Counted from the stretch's first letter, positions 49,590 to 59,559 are shown. The stretch is DNA of 64,000 nucleotides from Candidatus Limimonas egerieequi (GCA_018064455.1 JAGHVH010000010.1:62001-126000), one strand, 5' to 3'. The notes: a model not told the origin generated them from the sequence alone. Made by a program: numbers and translations.

Positions 49590-50558
49590 ATGAAAAGTTT
49601 TGAAATTGATAGCAATTCTGCTGGTGTCAGACTTGATAAGTTTGTAACTAAGAACTTGCCACTATTGCCACAGTCATTGCTTTACAAATATATTCGTACT
49701 AAACGAATTAAAGTAAACGGTAAACGAGCTGAGATTTCAACAAGGCTTAACGTTGGCGACATCGTTGATATGTATATAAACGATGAGTTCTTTGAAAAGC
49801 CTGATCCACACTATGACTTTTTACATGCATCTCTTGATTTAACTATACTGTATGAGGATTCAAATATTTTGATTCTTGATAAAAAGGTCGGACTTTTGTC
49901 GCATCCTGATGATAACGAGTATGTTGATACATTGATTTCACGTGTTAAGCATTACCTTTATGAGAAGGGCGAATATGATCCAGAGTCGCCGACAGTGTTT
50001 ACGCCGGCGCTTATCAATAGGATTGATAGAAACACTGGCGGTATCGTCATGGCGGCGAAGAATGCCGAGACACTGCGCATAATGAACCAAAAGGTCAAGG
50101 ATAGGGAACTACATAAGTATTACCTATGCGCAGTTTACGGCAACTTGCCATCAACATCTGGTTTGCTTGTTGATTATCTGATTAAGGATGAATCAAAAAA
50201 TCAGGTTCGTGTCTATGAAAAACAGGTTCCTGGTTCTAAGGAAATTAGAACCGCATACACTGTTGTGAAAACAGGAAAGGCAAAGGGAGTTCCTGTTTCC
50301 CTTTGCGAGGTCGAGCTTTTGACTGGCCGTACACATCAGATTCGCGCGCATATGGCCTACATAGGCTGCCCGCTCATCGGTGATGGTAAATACGGCTCAA
50401 ACGCTCGTAACAAGGAACTGGGCTACAAGAAGCAGTTCCTTTACAGTTACAAACTCTCATTTGACTTCACAACTGACGCTGGTATCCTGTCATACCTTGA
50501 CGGTATGACTTTTGAAGCACCAGACGTCTGGTTCGCAACAGAGTTTCCTAACTTTTAA
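49590..50558 (+). CDS. RluA-family RNA pseudouridine synthase
   Basis: 322 residues, ATG behind GGGGAGGTG. N-terminal S4 RNA-binding domain 'VRLDKFVTKNLPLLPQSLLYKYIRTKRIKVNGKRA' (about 9-50), then the synthase domain with catalytic aspartate in 'NRIDRNTGGIVMAAKN' (about D145) and 'GRTHQIRAHMAYIGCPLIGDGKYG'. Isomerises uridine in rRNA or tRNA. RluC/D group; the exact target cannot be told. Confidence 0.93.
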   Translation: MKSFEIDSNSAGVRLDKFVTKNLPLLPQSLLYKYIRTKRIKVNGKRAEISTRLNVGDIVDMYINDEFFEKPDPHYDFLHASLDLTILYEDSNILILDKKVGLLSHPDDNEYVDTLISRVKHYLYEKGEYDPESPTVFTPALINRIDRNTGGIVMAAKNAETLRIMNQKVKDRELHKYYLCAVYGNLPSTSGLLVDYLIKDESKNQVRVYEKQVPGSKEIRTAYTVVKTGKAKGVPVSLCEVELLTGRTHQIRAHMAYIGCPLIGDGKYGSNARNKELGYKKQFLYSYKLSFDFTTDAGILSYLDGMTFEAPDVWFATEFPNF

Positions 50559-50567
50559 TAAAAATAT

Positions 50568-50597
50568 AAGCGGCTCACGTTTGTGAGCCGCTTTCTT
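50568..50597. terminator. Bidirectional terminator
   Basis: AAGCGGCTCAC-gttt-GTGAGCCGCTTTC between convergent genes. Confidence 0.88.
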
Positions 50598-50609
50598 ATT
50601 GCTATTAGT

Positions 50610-50807
50610 TTACATCAAAAGAAGCATTGCATATGAGCCAAGGATTGAGCGAGCAAGCTGGCTTGCAAAGAGCTTATCAATAAGCTTTGGGAATGGTCCA
50701 AACTTCAAGATAGGGCAGATAGTGTAAAGGATGTTGCGAACGAAGTCAAAGAGTACTTCGCTGAACTTCTTTTCATTACTTGTATATGTATATTCTTTAT
50801 TTTCCAT
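50610..50807 (-). CDS. Small hypothetical protein after URO-D gene
   Basis: 65 residues, ATG behind GGAGG. Moderately hydrophobic C-terminal half ('FASQLARSILGSYAMLLLM') that might associate with the membrane. Follows the URO-D-like gene by 14 bases on the same strand, so is co-transcribed. No family recognised. Confidence 0.6.
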   Translation of the reverse strand: MENKEYTYTSNEKKFSEVLFDFVRNILYTICPILKFGPFPKLIDKLFASQLARSILGSYAMLLLM

Positions 50808-50821
50808 TTTTATACCTCCAA

Positions 50822-52081
50822 TTAATACTGACCGTAAACGTGTACGAATTCGTTTACTGCTGCGAGGTTTCTGATGTCTACATCGCCAGGAGCCAAGAGT
50901 ACCTTGTCTGTAGCGAAGAGGTAACCACCGTCAACACCAAGCTCGTCAACGAGCTTCTTTGCGTAGTCAACGCACTCAGACTTAGATGATTCACGAAGCA
51001 TAGCGAGAGGCATACCACCCATGATAGAGTGCTTTGTGCCAAAGAGCTTCTTGCATTCGAAGATATCATCGTTTTCAACAACGAATGTAACTGAGTGTGC
51101 TGGAACACGTTCATTGAGTAATTCGAGTTTTCTCTGGCCCCACTGACCTTCAAGAACTGTAAACATATGGCCACCATGATTCTGGATGTAAGTAGCAATG
51201 TCTACAAAGTCATCGAGGTAGATTTCCTCAAACTGCTGATCGTTGAGGAATGGAGGCATATGACATGGATTGAGAATCCATGGGAATGGCTTAAGCTTTG
51301 GCTCGCCACCCTTAACTACTGCATTGATGCCGTAGTCAACGAGCCAAGGAAGATCCTTGATGTGTGGTGGCATTGTCATCATAAGGTGAGTCATCTTGAT
51401 AAGGTCATAGCAGTATTCTGCTGCTGCGTCCTTAGCCTTGATAAAGTCATCTTTATTACGACGAAGGTCAATTGTTGTGCCCTTGAATCCACGAAGGAAG
51501 TCAAAGAAGAGGTCTGTTGGCATCTCAGCTGAACCACCAACTACTACAGGCATACCAAGGAACTTTTCGAAATAGAAGTAACCGAGTACAAGTGAGCCTG
51601 CAAACTCAAGGAATGGTGGGAGAGAGCTATAGAATGACTTGAGCTGTTGCTCGTTAGTTACGTCAAAGTGAGGGAACTTACGAGGAAGGAACTCATCAAG
51701 AATCCACATTACTGGATCTTCAGCAATCTTCTTGTAGTCCTCTGGAGTCATTGGACAATCTTCTTTATGCTGGAGTGTGTATCCATCGTCTGATGCGAAG
51801 AATACTTCACTACCGAGTGTTCTACCAAGCTTGATTGAGTGAGTAAGGCTTGGAACATAAGCACAGTCAAAGTAGATATCTTTGTAAATAGCACCGTAAC
51901 CCTTAACGTGCTTTAACATATGGCCCTCTGTTTCGCCGATAGTAACACCTGCATAAGCGAGAGCATAGCTCTCGATAAATGAGCATACAGGGATTCTGTC
52001 TGGCACTTTGTTGTCAGCTGCATCAAGCATACGCTGAACTTTTGTAGCGTATTCTTGCTTGTTTTTCTTAAAATCAACCAT
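50822..52081 (-). CDS. Uroporphyrinogen decarboxylase-fold protein (corrinoid methyltransferase-like), paralogue 1
   Basis: 419 residues. Belongs to the URO-D superfamily: 'VPDRIPVCSFIESYALAYAGV', 'DCAYVPSLTHSIKLGRTLGSEVFFASDDGYTLQHKEDCPMTPEDY' and a C-terminal 'GGMPLAMLRESSKSECVDYAKKLVDEL...FATDKVLLAPGDVDIRNLAAVNEFV'. The size and C-terminus are closer to MtaA/MtbA-like or demethylase methyltransferases than to HemE. The zinc motif HxC..C of MtaA is not seen; 'NPCHMPPFLN' is conserved with the paralogue. The corrinoid link is supported only by the nearby B12 uptake operon. Confidence 0.82.
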   Translation of the reverse strand: MVDFKKNKQEYATKVQRMLDAADNKVPDRIPVCSFIESYALAYAGVTIGETEGHMLKHVKGYGAIYKDIYFDCAYVPSLTHSIKLGRTLGSEVFFASDDGYTLQHKEDCPMTPEDYKKIAEDPVMWILDEFLPRKFPHFDVTNEQQLKSFYSSLPPFLEFAGSLVLGYFYFEKFLGMPVVVGGSAEMPTDLFFDFLRGFKGTTIDLRRNKDDFIKAKDAAAEYCYDLIKMTHLMMTMPPHIKDLPWLVDYGINAVVKGGEPKLKPFPWILNPCHMPPFLNDQQFEEIYLDDFVDIATYIQNHGGHMFTVLEGQWGQRKLELLNERVPAHSVTFVVENDDIFECKKLFGTKHSIMGGMPLAMLRESSKSECVDYAKKLVDELGVDGGYLFATDKVLLAPGDVDIRNLAAVNEFVHVYGQY

Positions 52082-52163
52082 AACAAATTCTCCTCATATA
52101 TTTACCGAAATTTTTTAACCAATATTCATTTTAAATTTTAATACGTGTATAGTCAACTAATTA

Positions 52164-53396
52164 TTAGTAAATTCCATATGAATGAACAAATTCGTTAACA
52201 GCCATGAGGTTTTCGATTTTTGCATCTGATGGGGCAATAAGTACTTTGTCAGTTGAGAATACAAAGCGACCATCTGGTGCAAGTTCATCTATCATTTTCT
52301 TTGCATGGTCGATACATTCACGCTTTGTTGAGTCACGAAGCATTGCCTGAGGCATACCACCCATAACTGAGTTGTTCTTGGCAACTTTCTTAATTTCTGC
52401 AATACGCTCAGTAGGGCAGATGAATGTAACAGAATTGTCAGGGAGTTCCTCAAGTCGTGCAATGTTTGGACCCCAGTCACCCTCACAGAATGTGAGCATG
52501 TGACCGCCGTTTTCATGGAGATACTCAACCATTGCTTTGTATGTTGGCCAATAGAGTTTATCAAACTGCTTTGGATTAAGGAATGGAGGCATGTGGCATG
52601 GATTGAACATCCATGGGAATGCTTCAAACTTATATTCCTTACGTCTGATTACACCGTTTACAAGGTTTTTAGCCATCCATGGCATACCAGCTGTTGCTGA
52701 ACCAAACATCATATGAGTCATACGCATCAAATCCATGCAGTAATCGAGAAGGGCGTTAATTGCCTTCTCAACATCATCCTCATGACGACGTATGTCAGTG
52801 ATTGTTGGCTTGAAACCACGAAGGTAGTCAAAGAGCATATCTGCTGGCATTTCAGCAGATCCACCAACAACGAATGGGTAATCAATTACCTTGGTGCAGT
52901 AAGTGCTAGCGAGCATCATAGTAAGTGCAAACTTAAGGAAAGGTTTAAGTGAGCCTATGAATGCCTTTTGCTGTTTGTCGTTGCTTTGGTTGTAAGCAGG
53001 ATACTTGCGAGGCAAGAACTCATCAATAATCCACATAACAGGATCCTTTGCAAGTCCTTCATAATCCTCTTCAGTCATAGGGCAGTATTCTTTGTGTTGT
53101 ACTGTTACTCCGTCGTCCGATACGAAGAATACGTCAGAACCAAGTCCCCATGAAAGTTCAAGAGCGTGCGACATCTGAGGTGTGAATACGCAATCAAAAT
53201 AAGCATCTTTGTAAATCTTGGCATATGAGGTGATATGCTTTGCGATACTCTTGTTTGCTTCATTTACAGTTGTACCTGCATATGCAAATGCATATGTTTC
53301 CATAAGGCCACAGATAGGTACTCTATCTGGAATAATGCCAGATGCGACGTCAGTCATTCTTTTACGACGCTCTTCATAGAGCTGTTTGTTGAGCAT
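52164..53396 (-). CDS. Uroporphyrinogen decarboxylase-fold protein, paralogue 2
   Basis: 410 residues, clear paralogue of the 50822 product throughout ('IPDRVPICGLMETYAFAYAGTTVNEANKSIAKHI', 'NPCHMPPFLNPKQF', 'GGMPQAMLRDSTKRECIDHAKKMIDELAPDGRFVFSTDKVLIAPSDAKIENLMAVNEFVHSYG'). ATG behind AAGGAGGT. First of the pair, with an 82-base gap to the next gene. Probably a methyltransferase component for an unknown methyl donor; it may work as a heterodimer with paralogue 1. Confidence 0.82.
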   Translation of the reverse strand: MLNKQLYEERRKRMTDVASGIIPDRVPICGLMETYAFAYAGTTVNEANKSIAKHITSYAKIYKDAYFDCVFTPQMSHALELSWGLGSDVFFVSDDGVTVQHKEYCPMTEEDYEGLAKDPVMWIIDEFLPRKYPAYNQSNDKQQKAFIGSLKPFLKFALTMMLASTYCTKVIDYPFVVGGSAEMPADMLFDYLRGFKPTITDIRRHEDDVEKAINALLDYCMDLMRMTHMMFGSATAGMPWMAKNLVNGVIRRKEYKFEAFPWMFNPCHMPPFLNPKQFDKLYWPTYKAMVEYLHENGGHMLTFCEGDWGPNIARLEELPDNSVTFICPTERIAEIKKVAKNNSVMGGMPQAMLRDSTKRECIDHAKKMIDELAPDGRFVFSTDKVLIAPSDAKIENLMAVNEFVHSYGIY

Positions 53397-53541
53397 TATT
53401 TTACCTCCTTTATTAATTTTTCTGTAACTTAATACTCCACAAATAATTGTAGATTTATGTACGCGTATAGAATATATTTAATAATGGAGGACTTCTGTGA
53501 ATAGCGAACATATATCAAACTTGTAATATGGCTAAACAATC

Positions 53542-53569
53542 TTGTGTTTTTTGGGGAAAGTGATATAAT
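53542..53569 (+). promoter_or_regulatory. Promoter of the riboswitch-controlled operon
   Basis: TTGTGT, 16 bases, TATAAT with the extended TG (TGATATAAT), about 30 bases before the riboswitch. Confidence 0.6.
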
Positions 53570-53593
53570 CATTTCGCAAATTGAATAGAAACA

Positions 53594-53785
53594 TTATGTT
53601 GAGCGCAAGGCTGTCCATAGGGGGCAGGCGCGAAAATTAGGTAATACCGGTTGGAGTCCGGAGCAGTTCCCGCTACTGTAAGTGCAGGAGTGTATATGAC
53701 GCGGCGTGAGTCGGCCATTGGAGTAATCTGAGAAGGTAGTCGTATATACGTTTTATGGCACGAGCCAGGATGTCGATAATGTTTA
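53594..53785 (+). ncRNA. Cobalamin riboswitch
   Basis: Conserved cobalamin-aptamer pieces occur in order: 'GGAGTCCGGAGCAGTTCCCGCTACTGTAAG' (the B12 box region and central junction) and 'CACGAGCCAGGATGTCG' near the 3' end, with the expected stems between ('GGCGTGAGTCGGCC'). Binds cobalamin and turns off the downstream genes. Placed before an ECF transporter and DUF4430 lipoprotein. Confidence 0.92.
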
Positions 53786-53839
53786 ACTAACTTTTGTTGC
53801 GGGAGTGCGACGGGTTGGTTTTTAAGTCACGTAAAAACG

Positions 53840-53873
53840 GTCGTGGTAGATGTATTTCTACCACGACTTTTTG
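53840..53873 (+). terminator. Riboswitch expression-platform terminator
   Basis: GTCGTGGTAGA-tgtatt-TCTACCACGAC followed by TTTTTG lies between the aptamer and the first gene, consistent with ligand-induced transcription termination. Confidence 0.85.
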
Positions 53874-53904
53874 TTTTGCAATTTTTTATGAAGGAGGTAT
53901 GGAT

Positions 53905-54765
53905 ATGGGCGAAAACTGCAGGTTCGGTTCACTGAACCCAATAATTAACTTTGTGTTCTTTATTGGCGCAATTGTCTTTGGCATGTTGTTCCAGCATCCA
54001 TATTTCCTTATAGCATCTGTTGTGCTATCTATATTGCTTCTTGTTTCAATCAAGGGACGTGACTCTATTAAGTTGTTACTATTGATGATTCCAGTATTTT
54101 TGCTGATTACTCTCATCAATGCGCTTATTAACAACTATGGATCGACAATTCTGTTCTATTACTTTGGTAGGGAATTTACTTTCGAAGGACTGTTCTTCGG
54201 TATTATCTTTGCTGCAATGATGGTAGCAATGCTCGTGTGGTTCTCTTCGTATAACAAACTTATGACTTCAGATAAGTTTGTATATATTTTTGGACCAATA
54301 ATACCGTCGATATCTTTGATACTTACATTAATCCTTCGATTTATACCGAATTATCAGAGGAAAGCGCGCCAGATATCGACGGCGCGAGCTTGTATAGGAC
54401 AGGAGAGCCGAGTTGATGTGCTGTCATCGCTCACAACGTGGGCGTTTGAAAGCGGCATCACAACGGCCGACAGTATGAGAGCTCGCGGATACGGCGGAAA
54501 GCGCCGTACGAACTATTCGATTTATCGATTTGGTTTTAAAGATGTACTAATTCTTGTGTACTTTGTAGTACTTATTGTTGTGCTTAGTTTTTGCTATGCA
54601 AAAGGTGGCATGAGTTCTGAAGTAGTACCGTCAATTGTGATGTCGGATATCAGCAATCCATATACTCTTGTTGGATTGATTGCTTATATTTTGTTTTTAT
54701 CATTCCCACTTATTCTCAATGTAAAGGAGGCGCTAAAATGGCAGATTTTGAGATCAAGAATCTAA
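53905..54765 (+). CDS. ecfT: ECF transporter transmembrane component T
   Basis: 286 residues from the ATG behind GGAGG; the track start lies in the riboswitch. Hydrophobic N-terminal part and the coupling region 'RFIPNYQRKARQISTARACIGQ...AFESGITTADSMRARGYGGKRR', containing the ARA/ARG motifs that contact the ATPases. Links the ATPase pair with the substrate-binding S component. First gene of the B12-controlled operon. Confidence 0.93.
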   Translation: MGENCRFGSLNPIINFVFFIGAIVFGMLFQHPYFLIASVVLSILLLVSIKGRDSIKLLLLMIPVFLLITLINALINNYGSTILFYYFGREFTFEGLFFGIIFAAMMVAMLVWFSSYNKLMTSDKFVYIFGPIIPSISLILTLILRFIPNYQRKARQISTARACIGQESRVDVLSSLTTWAFESGITTADSMRARGYGGKRRTNYSIYRFGFKDVLILVYFVVLIVVLSFCYAKGGMSSEVVPSIVMSDISNPYTLVGLIAYILFLSFPLILNVKEALKWQILRSRI

Positions 54766-56375
54766 GTTTCTCGTATGCAACAAATCCTGAAAAGAGAGTC
54801 CTTGATAATATCAATCTTACAATCGAACACGGTGAGTATATTACTGTCTGTGGCAAGAGCGGTAGCGGTAAGTCAACACTTCTTCGCCACCTCAAAACGG
54901 TTTTGGCGCCAGCTGGTGAGAGAGTAGGAATTATTAAGTTTAATGGCAAGGAACTTTCTGATATTTCAACTTATGAGCAGGCAAGTTTTATAGGCTTTGT
55001 AATGCAGAACCCAGATGATCAGATAGTAACTGACAAGGTTTGGCATGAACTTGCATTTGGACTTGAAAACCTTGGTTGTGACAAGAGCACAATAAGGCTT
55101 CGTGTTGCAGAGATGGCGTCCTACTTTGGAATACAGAATTGGTTTGATAAGGATACATCCGACCTGTCGGGCGGACAGAAACAGCTCCTTAATCTTGCGT
55201 CCATCATGGCAATGCAGCCATCAGTTTTGATTCTCGATGAGCCTACATCTCAACTCGACCCAATCGCTGCGGCTGACTTCCTTAACACAGTACGCAAGAT
55301 TAACTTGGAGCTTGGCACAACTATTATCATCACAGAGCACAGGCTTGAGGACATCCTCTATGCATCTGACAGAGTTGTCTTGATGCAAGAGGGAAAGATA
55401 CTTGCTTGTGATGAACCTCACAAGATAGGTGAGTATTTAAAGAGCACTGATAACGAGATGTTTGCTGCTATGCCAACACCTGTACAGGTGTATCACGGCA
55501 TTGACTCGGCAGTTACTTCTTCTCAAGCGTGTCCTTTGACTGTTCGTGAGGGTGCGGAATTCCTTACATCAATAATTGGTTATACAGACAAACTGATTCC
55601 TTCTCTTGAAAAGGCTGAGGATATCTATGATGAAAAGGCAGCAAAGAAAGATGCTGTAATCAGTCTTTCTGACGTTTGGTTTAGGTATGAAAGACAGGGA
55701 AGAGATATCTTAAAAGGCGTTGATTTAAACGTTCCAAAGGGTAAACTCTTTGCTATCGTTGGTGGCAATGGTACTGGTAAATCAACTACACTCAAAGCTA
55801 TTTGTAATGTAGTAAAACCATATCGTGGTAAGGTTCGTGTAAATGGACACTGTTCAATGCTTCCACAGGACCCAGCAAGCCTCTTTGTAAAAGAGACAGT
55901 AAAGGATGAGCTCCTTGAGATGACGCACGATAACGAGCGTATAGAGAGCGTTGCAAAGACGTGTGATATTGAGCATCTCTTTGCTAGTCATCCTTTTGAT
56001 ATTTCAGGCGGTGAGCAACAGCGTGTTGCTCTTGCAAAAGTACTTCTTTGTGAGCCAGAGATAATACTTCTTGACGAGCCAACTAAGGGCCTCGATAACT
56101 TCTTTAAAATCAAGTTTGCAGGCATTTTAAAGGAACTGACTTCATTAGGAGTAACAATTGTTATGGTATCCCACGACGTAGAGTTCTGTGCAAGGTATGC
56201 TGATATTTGTTCAATGTTCTTTGATGGAAACATTGTTACAACTAATGCCCCTTGTAAGTTCTTCTCTGAAAACAGTTTCTATACAACTGCTGCAAACAGA
56301 ATGTCACGACACTTATTCTTGAACGCTATTAATGTAGAGGATGTAATTGAGCTATGCGCAAAAAATCTCTCATAA
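54738..56375 (+). CDS. ECF transporter ATPase, two ABC domains fused
   Basis: 545 residues, overlapping ecfT. First ABC domain: Walker A 'GKSGSGKSTLLRHL', signature 'LSGGQKQLLNLASI', Walker B 'VLILDEPTSQLDP'. Second: 'GGNGTGKSTTLKAI', 'ISGGEQQRVALAKV', 'IILLDEPTKGLDN'. In most Firmicutes EcfA1 and EcfA2 are separate; here they are one chain, as in dedicated (group I-type) ECF systems. Powers uptake of, presumably, cobalamin or a precursor. Confidence 0.95.
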   Translation: MADFEIKNLSFSYATNPEKRVLDNINLTIEHGEYITVCGKSGSGKSTLLRHLKTVLAPAGERVGIIKFNGKELSDISTYEQASFIGFVMQNPDDQIVTDKVWHELAFGLENLGCDKSTIRLRVAEMASYFGIQNWFDKDTSDLSGGQKQLLNLASIMAMQPSVLILDEPTSQLDPIAAADFLNTVRKINLELGTTIIITEHRLEDILYASDRVVLMQEGKILACDEPHKIGEYLKSTDNEMFAAMPTPVQVYHGIDSAVTSSQACPLTVREGAEFLTSIIGYTDKLIPSLEKAEDIYDEKAAKKDAVISLSDVWFRYERQGRDILKGVDLNVPKGKLFAIVGGNGTGKSTTLKAICNVVKPYRGKVRVNGHCSMLPQDPASLFVKETVKDELLEMTHDNERIESVAKTCDIEHLFASHPFDISGGEQQRVALAKVLLCEPEIILLDEPTKGLDNFFKIKFAGILKELTSLGVTIVMVSHDVEFCARYADICSMFFDGNIVTTNAPCKFFSENSFYTTAANRMSRHLFLNAINVEDVIELCAKNLS

Positions 56376-57046
56376 TTGACATAGTATGCATAGTGATAGT
56401 GCTAGGGCTTATGGTAATTTCTTTGAAATTCAAAGTACATTACCTGCTTACTGGCTCCATTATGGTACTGACGGCAATGCTGCCACTCTTTGTCGGCTTT
56501 GAAAACAAGCGACCAGGAGCGCGCGAACTTGTCGTTATCGCGATAATGTCAGCACTGACCATTGCGTCACGTCTTATATTTATGGCGACGCCTATGGTCA
56601 AACCAGTTATTGCATTCATTATGATTGCTGGATTTGCATTTGGTTCTTCTACTGGGTTTATGGTCGGCGCGCTGTCGGCACTTGTTTCCAATTTCTTTTT
56701 CTCACAAGGTCCGTGGACCTTGTGGCAGATGCTGGGATGGGGCGTAGCCGGTATTATTGCTGGCCTTCTGTCAAAGGCCAAACTAATCGACGGCACCAAG
56801 CGTATCCCAGCAACAATACTAGGTTTTGTTATAACCCTAGTGATTGTTGGACCAATACTTGATACAAGTTCAGTCTTTTGGATGATAAGCAACCCAACAC
56901 TCAAAAAGGTCATTCCTTTGTACCTTGCAGGAGTAGTGCCAAACCTTTCGATGGCAATTTCTACTGCAGTAACATTGTTCATTCTCTCTGGACCAATACT
57001 TAAAAAGTTGGCCAGAGTGAAGATAAAATATGCTATTAATTTTTAG
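56354..57046 (+). CDS. ECF transporter S component (substrate-binding)
   Basis: 230 residues, ATG inside the end of the ATPase gene. Six or more hydrophobic segments; 'SALTIASRLIFMATPMVKPVIAFIMIAGFAFGSSTGFMVGALSALVSNFFFSQGPWTLWQMLGWGVAGIIAGLL' is the S-component hallmark (AxxR..G, G-rich helix, QGPWTxWQM). Such S components under B12 riboswitches are the cobalamin/cobamide-specific type (CbrT-like). The ligand follows from the riboswitch, not from the sequence itself. Confidence 0.9.
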   Translation: MRKKSLIIDIVCIVIVLGLMVISLKFKVHYLLTGSIMVLTAMLPLFVGFENKRPGARELVVIAIMSALTIASRLIFMATPMVKPVIAFIMIAGFAFGSSTGFMVGALSALVSNFFFSQGPWTLWQMLGWGVAGIIAGLLSKAKLIDGTKRIPATILGFVITLVIVGPILDTSSVFWMISNPTLKKVIPLYLAGVVPNLSMAISTAVTLFILSGPILKKLARVKIKYAINF

Positions 57047-57058
57047 GAGGATAAATCT

Positions 57059-57457
57059 ATGAAAAAACTTATCGCAATCGTACTTTCACTCGTAATGGTA
57101 TTTGCTTTTGCTGCATGTGCTCAGGCACCGGTACAGAAGGCAGATGACACAACAAAGGCTGCAGCACCTGCTGGTGACCTCAAGTTTGACTTTACTGTTA
57201 AAGACATTGATGGCAATGAGCAGAAGACAGAAGTAGCATTTAGTGATGGCGACACAGTTGCAGATGCACTTGTAGCTGCTGGTATCGTTGAGTACAGTGA
57301 AGATGGTCTTTACAACACAGTTTCAGGTATCACTTATGACTGGAACGAGACACAGACATATTGGGCACTTTACATCGGTGACGAAATGGCTTCAGAAGGC
57401 ATCAACACAATTAAGGCAGAAGCTGGCGCAGCATATTCATTTGTTGCTACAAAATAA
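57059..57457 (+). CDS. DUF4430 (transcobalamin-like) lipoprotein
   Basis: 132 residues. Signal peptide with lipobox 'FAFAAC|AQ', short linker, then a DUF4430 domain (PF14478, related to the C-terminal domain of transcobalamin): 'TVADALVAAGIVEYSEDGLYNTVSGITYDWNETQTYWALYIGDEMASEGINTIKAEAGAAYSFV'. Probably captures corrinoids outside and hands them to the ECF transporter. Shares the operon and the riboswitch. Confidence 0.9.
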   Translation: MKKLIAIVLSLVMVFAFAACAQAPVQKADDTTKAAAPAGDLKFDFTVKDIDGNEQKTEVAFSDGDTVADALVAAGIVEYSEDGLYNTVSGITYDWNETQTYWALYIGDEMASEGINTIKAEAGAAYSFVATK

Positions 57458-57472
57458 AGCTTTGACAAATGG

Positions 57473-57502
57473 ACCCCTGTGAGTTGTTCACAGGGGTTCT
57501 TT
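57473..57502 (+). terminator. Terminator of the ECF operon
   Basis: ACCCCTGTGA-gttgt-TCACAGGGGT followed by TCTTTG. Confidence 0.85.
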
Positions 57503-57549
57503 GTGTTATTATATGGTTTGTTAATTAACTCTAAGAGGAGGTGTGCTCT

Positions 57550-59514
57550 TTGGACAAGTTCGTATTACATTCGAAATTCAAGCCAACAGGTGATCAGCCT
57601 GAGGCAATAGACAAGCTTGTTGATGGTATCAACAAGGGATACAAGGAGCAGACACTCCTTGGTGTTACTGGTTCTGGTAAGACATTTACAATGGCAAATA
57701 TTATTGAGCGTGTAAACAAGCCGACGCTTGTTTTAGCTCATAACAAGACATTGGCAGCGCAACTCTGCTCAGAGTTCCGTGAGATGTTCCCAGAAAATGC
57801 TGTTGAGTACTTTGTTTCATACTATGATTACTATCAACCAGAGGCGTATGTGCCAACAACAGACACATATATCGAAAAGGATTCATCAATCAATGATGAG
57901 ATAGACAGGCTCCGTCACTCAGCAACATTCTCACTGTCTGAGAGACGTGATGTAATTATCGTTGCATCTGTTTCTTGTATCTATTCGATTGGTGACCCTG
58001 ATACATACAAGAATATGATGATTTCTCTGCGACCAGGCATGGAGAAATCACGCGACGACTTGATGCGCAAGCTCGTAGAACTTCAGTACGAGCGTAACGA
58101 CATCAACTTCATTCGTGACAAGTTCCGCGTGCGCGGAGATACAGTTGAGATATTCCCATCAGGATATAGTGAACTTGCAATTCGTGTTGAGTTCTTTGGT
58201 GATGAGATTGATCAAATTTCTGAAATTAATCCGTTGACTGGTGACGTTAAAACACGTCTTTCACATGTTGCAATTTATCCAGCATCACACTATGTAGTTG
58301 ATGCTGATACGCGCGAAGATGCAATACATGATATTATGCAGGAGTGCTTTGAGCGCGTTGCATATTTTGAAAACGAAGGCAAACTTATTGAAGCACAGCG
58401 TATCAAACAGCGCACTGAGTACGATATGGAGATGCTTCGTGAGACAGGCTTCTGCACTGGTATTGAGAACTACTCACGCGTTCTCTCACGCCGTGCACCT
58501 GGCTCAACACCATATACACTCCTTGACTTCTTCCCAGATGATTTCTTACTCTTTGTAGATGAGGCACACGTAACATTGCCACAGGTTCGTGGCATGTTTG
58601 GAGGAGATAGGGCAAGGAAGGAAAACTTGGTTGAGTTTGGTTTCAGACTTCCGTCTGCATTTGATAATAGACCACTCAATTTTAATGAGTTCTATTCTCA
58701 TATAAATCAGGTTGTATTTGTATCAGCTACTCCTGGTGACTTTGAGCGTGAGAAATCTGCTCAGATTGTAGAACAGCTCATAAGACCAACTGGCCTCTTG
58801 GACCCAATGGTTACAGTAAAGCCAGTTGAAGGTCAAATTGATGACCTTATATCTCAAATCAATATTCGCACAGAGCGTGGGGAGAGAGTCCTTGTTACAA
58901 CTCTTACCAAGAAGATGGCAGAGGACCTCACAACGTACTTTGAAAACTATGGTATTCGTGTGCGCTATATGCACCATGACATTGATACCATCGAACGCAT
59001 GCAAATCATCCGTGATTTGCGTCTCGGTGAGTTCGATGTACTTGTTGGCATTAACTTGCTGCGCGAAGGCCTCGACATACCAGAGGTTTCACTCGTTGCC
59101 ATCCTTGACGCTGACAAGGAAGGCTTCCTTCGTTCTGAAACCTCACTGGTACAGACGATAGGCCGCGCTGCACGTAATGCGGGCGGTGAAGTCATCATGT
59201 ATGCTGACAGCGTCACACCGTCTATGGAACGTGCTCTGTCCGAGACGTTCCGTCGCCGTGAGATTCAGCAGCGCTACAATGAGGAGCATGGCATTGTACC
59301 TAAAACAATTATTAAAGATGTACGAGATGTCATAGAGATAACATCCAAGGTAGAGAAGGAGAAGTCTAAGTCTGGTAAGCGTATGACTAAGGCTGAAAAA
59401 ACAGCTGCAATCAATGAACTTACCCGTGCAATGCGCGCAGCAGCGCGTGTTCTGGACTTTGAACTCGCAGCTCATTACAGGGATGAAATCAAGGCACTCG
59501 AAGAAGAGCGTTAA
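57550..59514 (+). CDS. uvrB: Excinuclease ABC subunit B
   Basis: 654 residues from a TTG start eight bases after AGAGGAGG; the track's GTG lies in the ribosome site. Walker A '[14 protein letters not shown]', beta-hairpin '[36 protein letters not shown]', DEAH-like '[12 protein letters not shown]', helicase motifs V and VI ('[21 protein letters not shown]', 'QTIGRAARN') and a C-terminal UVR/UvrC-binding region. Verifies damage in nucleotide excision repair with UvrA and UvrC. Confidence 0.97.
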   Translation: MDKFVLHSKFKPTGDQPEAIDKLVDGINKGYKEQTLLGVTGSGKTFTMANIIERVNKPTLVLAHNKTLAAQLCSEFREMFPENAVEYFVSYYDYYQPEAYVPTTDTYIEKDSSINDEIDRLRHSATFSLSERRDVIIVASVSCIYSIGDPDTYKNMMISLRPGMEKSRDDLMRKLVELQYERNDINFIRDKFRVRGDTVEIFPSGYSELAIRVEFFGDEIDQISEINPLTGDVKTRLSHVAIYPASHYVVDADTREDAIHDIMQECFERVAYFENEGKLIEAQRIKQRTEYDMEMLRETGFCTGIENYSRVLSRRAPGSTPYTLLDFFPDDFLLFVDEAHVTLPQVRGMFGGDRARKENLVEFGFRLPSAFDNRPLNFNEFYSHINQVVFVSATPGDFEREKSAQIVEQLIRPTGLLDPMVTVKPVEGQIDDLISQINIRTERGERVLVTTLTKKMAEDLTTYFENYGIRVRYMHHDIDTIERMQIIRDLRLGEFDVLVGINLLREGLDIPEVSLVAILDADKEGFLRSETSLVQTIGRAARNAGGEVIMYADSVTPSMERALSETFRRREIQQRYNEEHGIVPKTIIKDVRDVIEITSKVEKEKSKSGKRMTKAEKTAAINELTRAMRAAARVLDFELAAHYRDEIKALEEER

Positions 59515-59540
59515 GTTGTTATAACAAGGTTGTTATAACC
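59511..59540. repeat. Two tandem palindromes after uvrB
   Basis: TTGTTATAACAA followed by TTGTTATAACC: two GTTATAAC palindromes 13 bases apart. Could be an operator; no known consensus is matched. Confidence 0.5.
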
Positions 59541-59559
59541 ATTTAGAATATTTACACAA

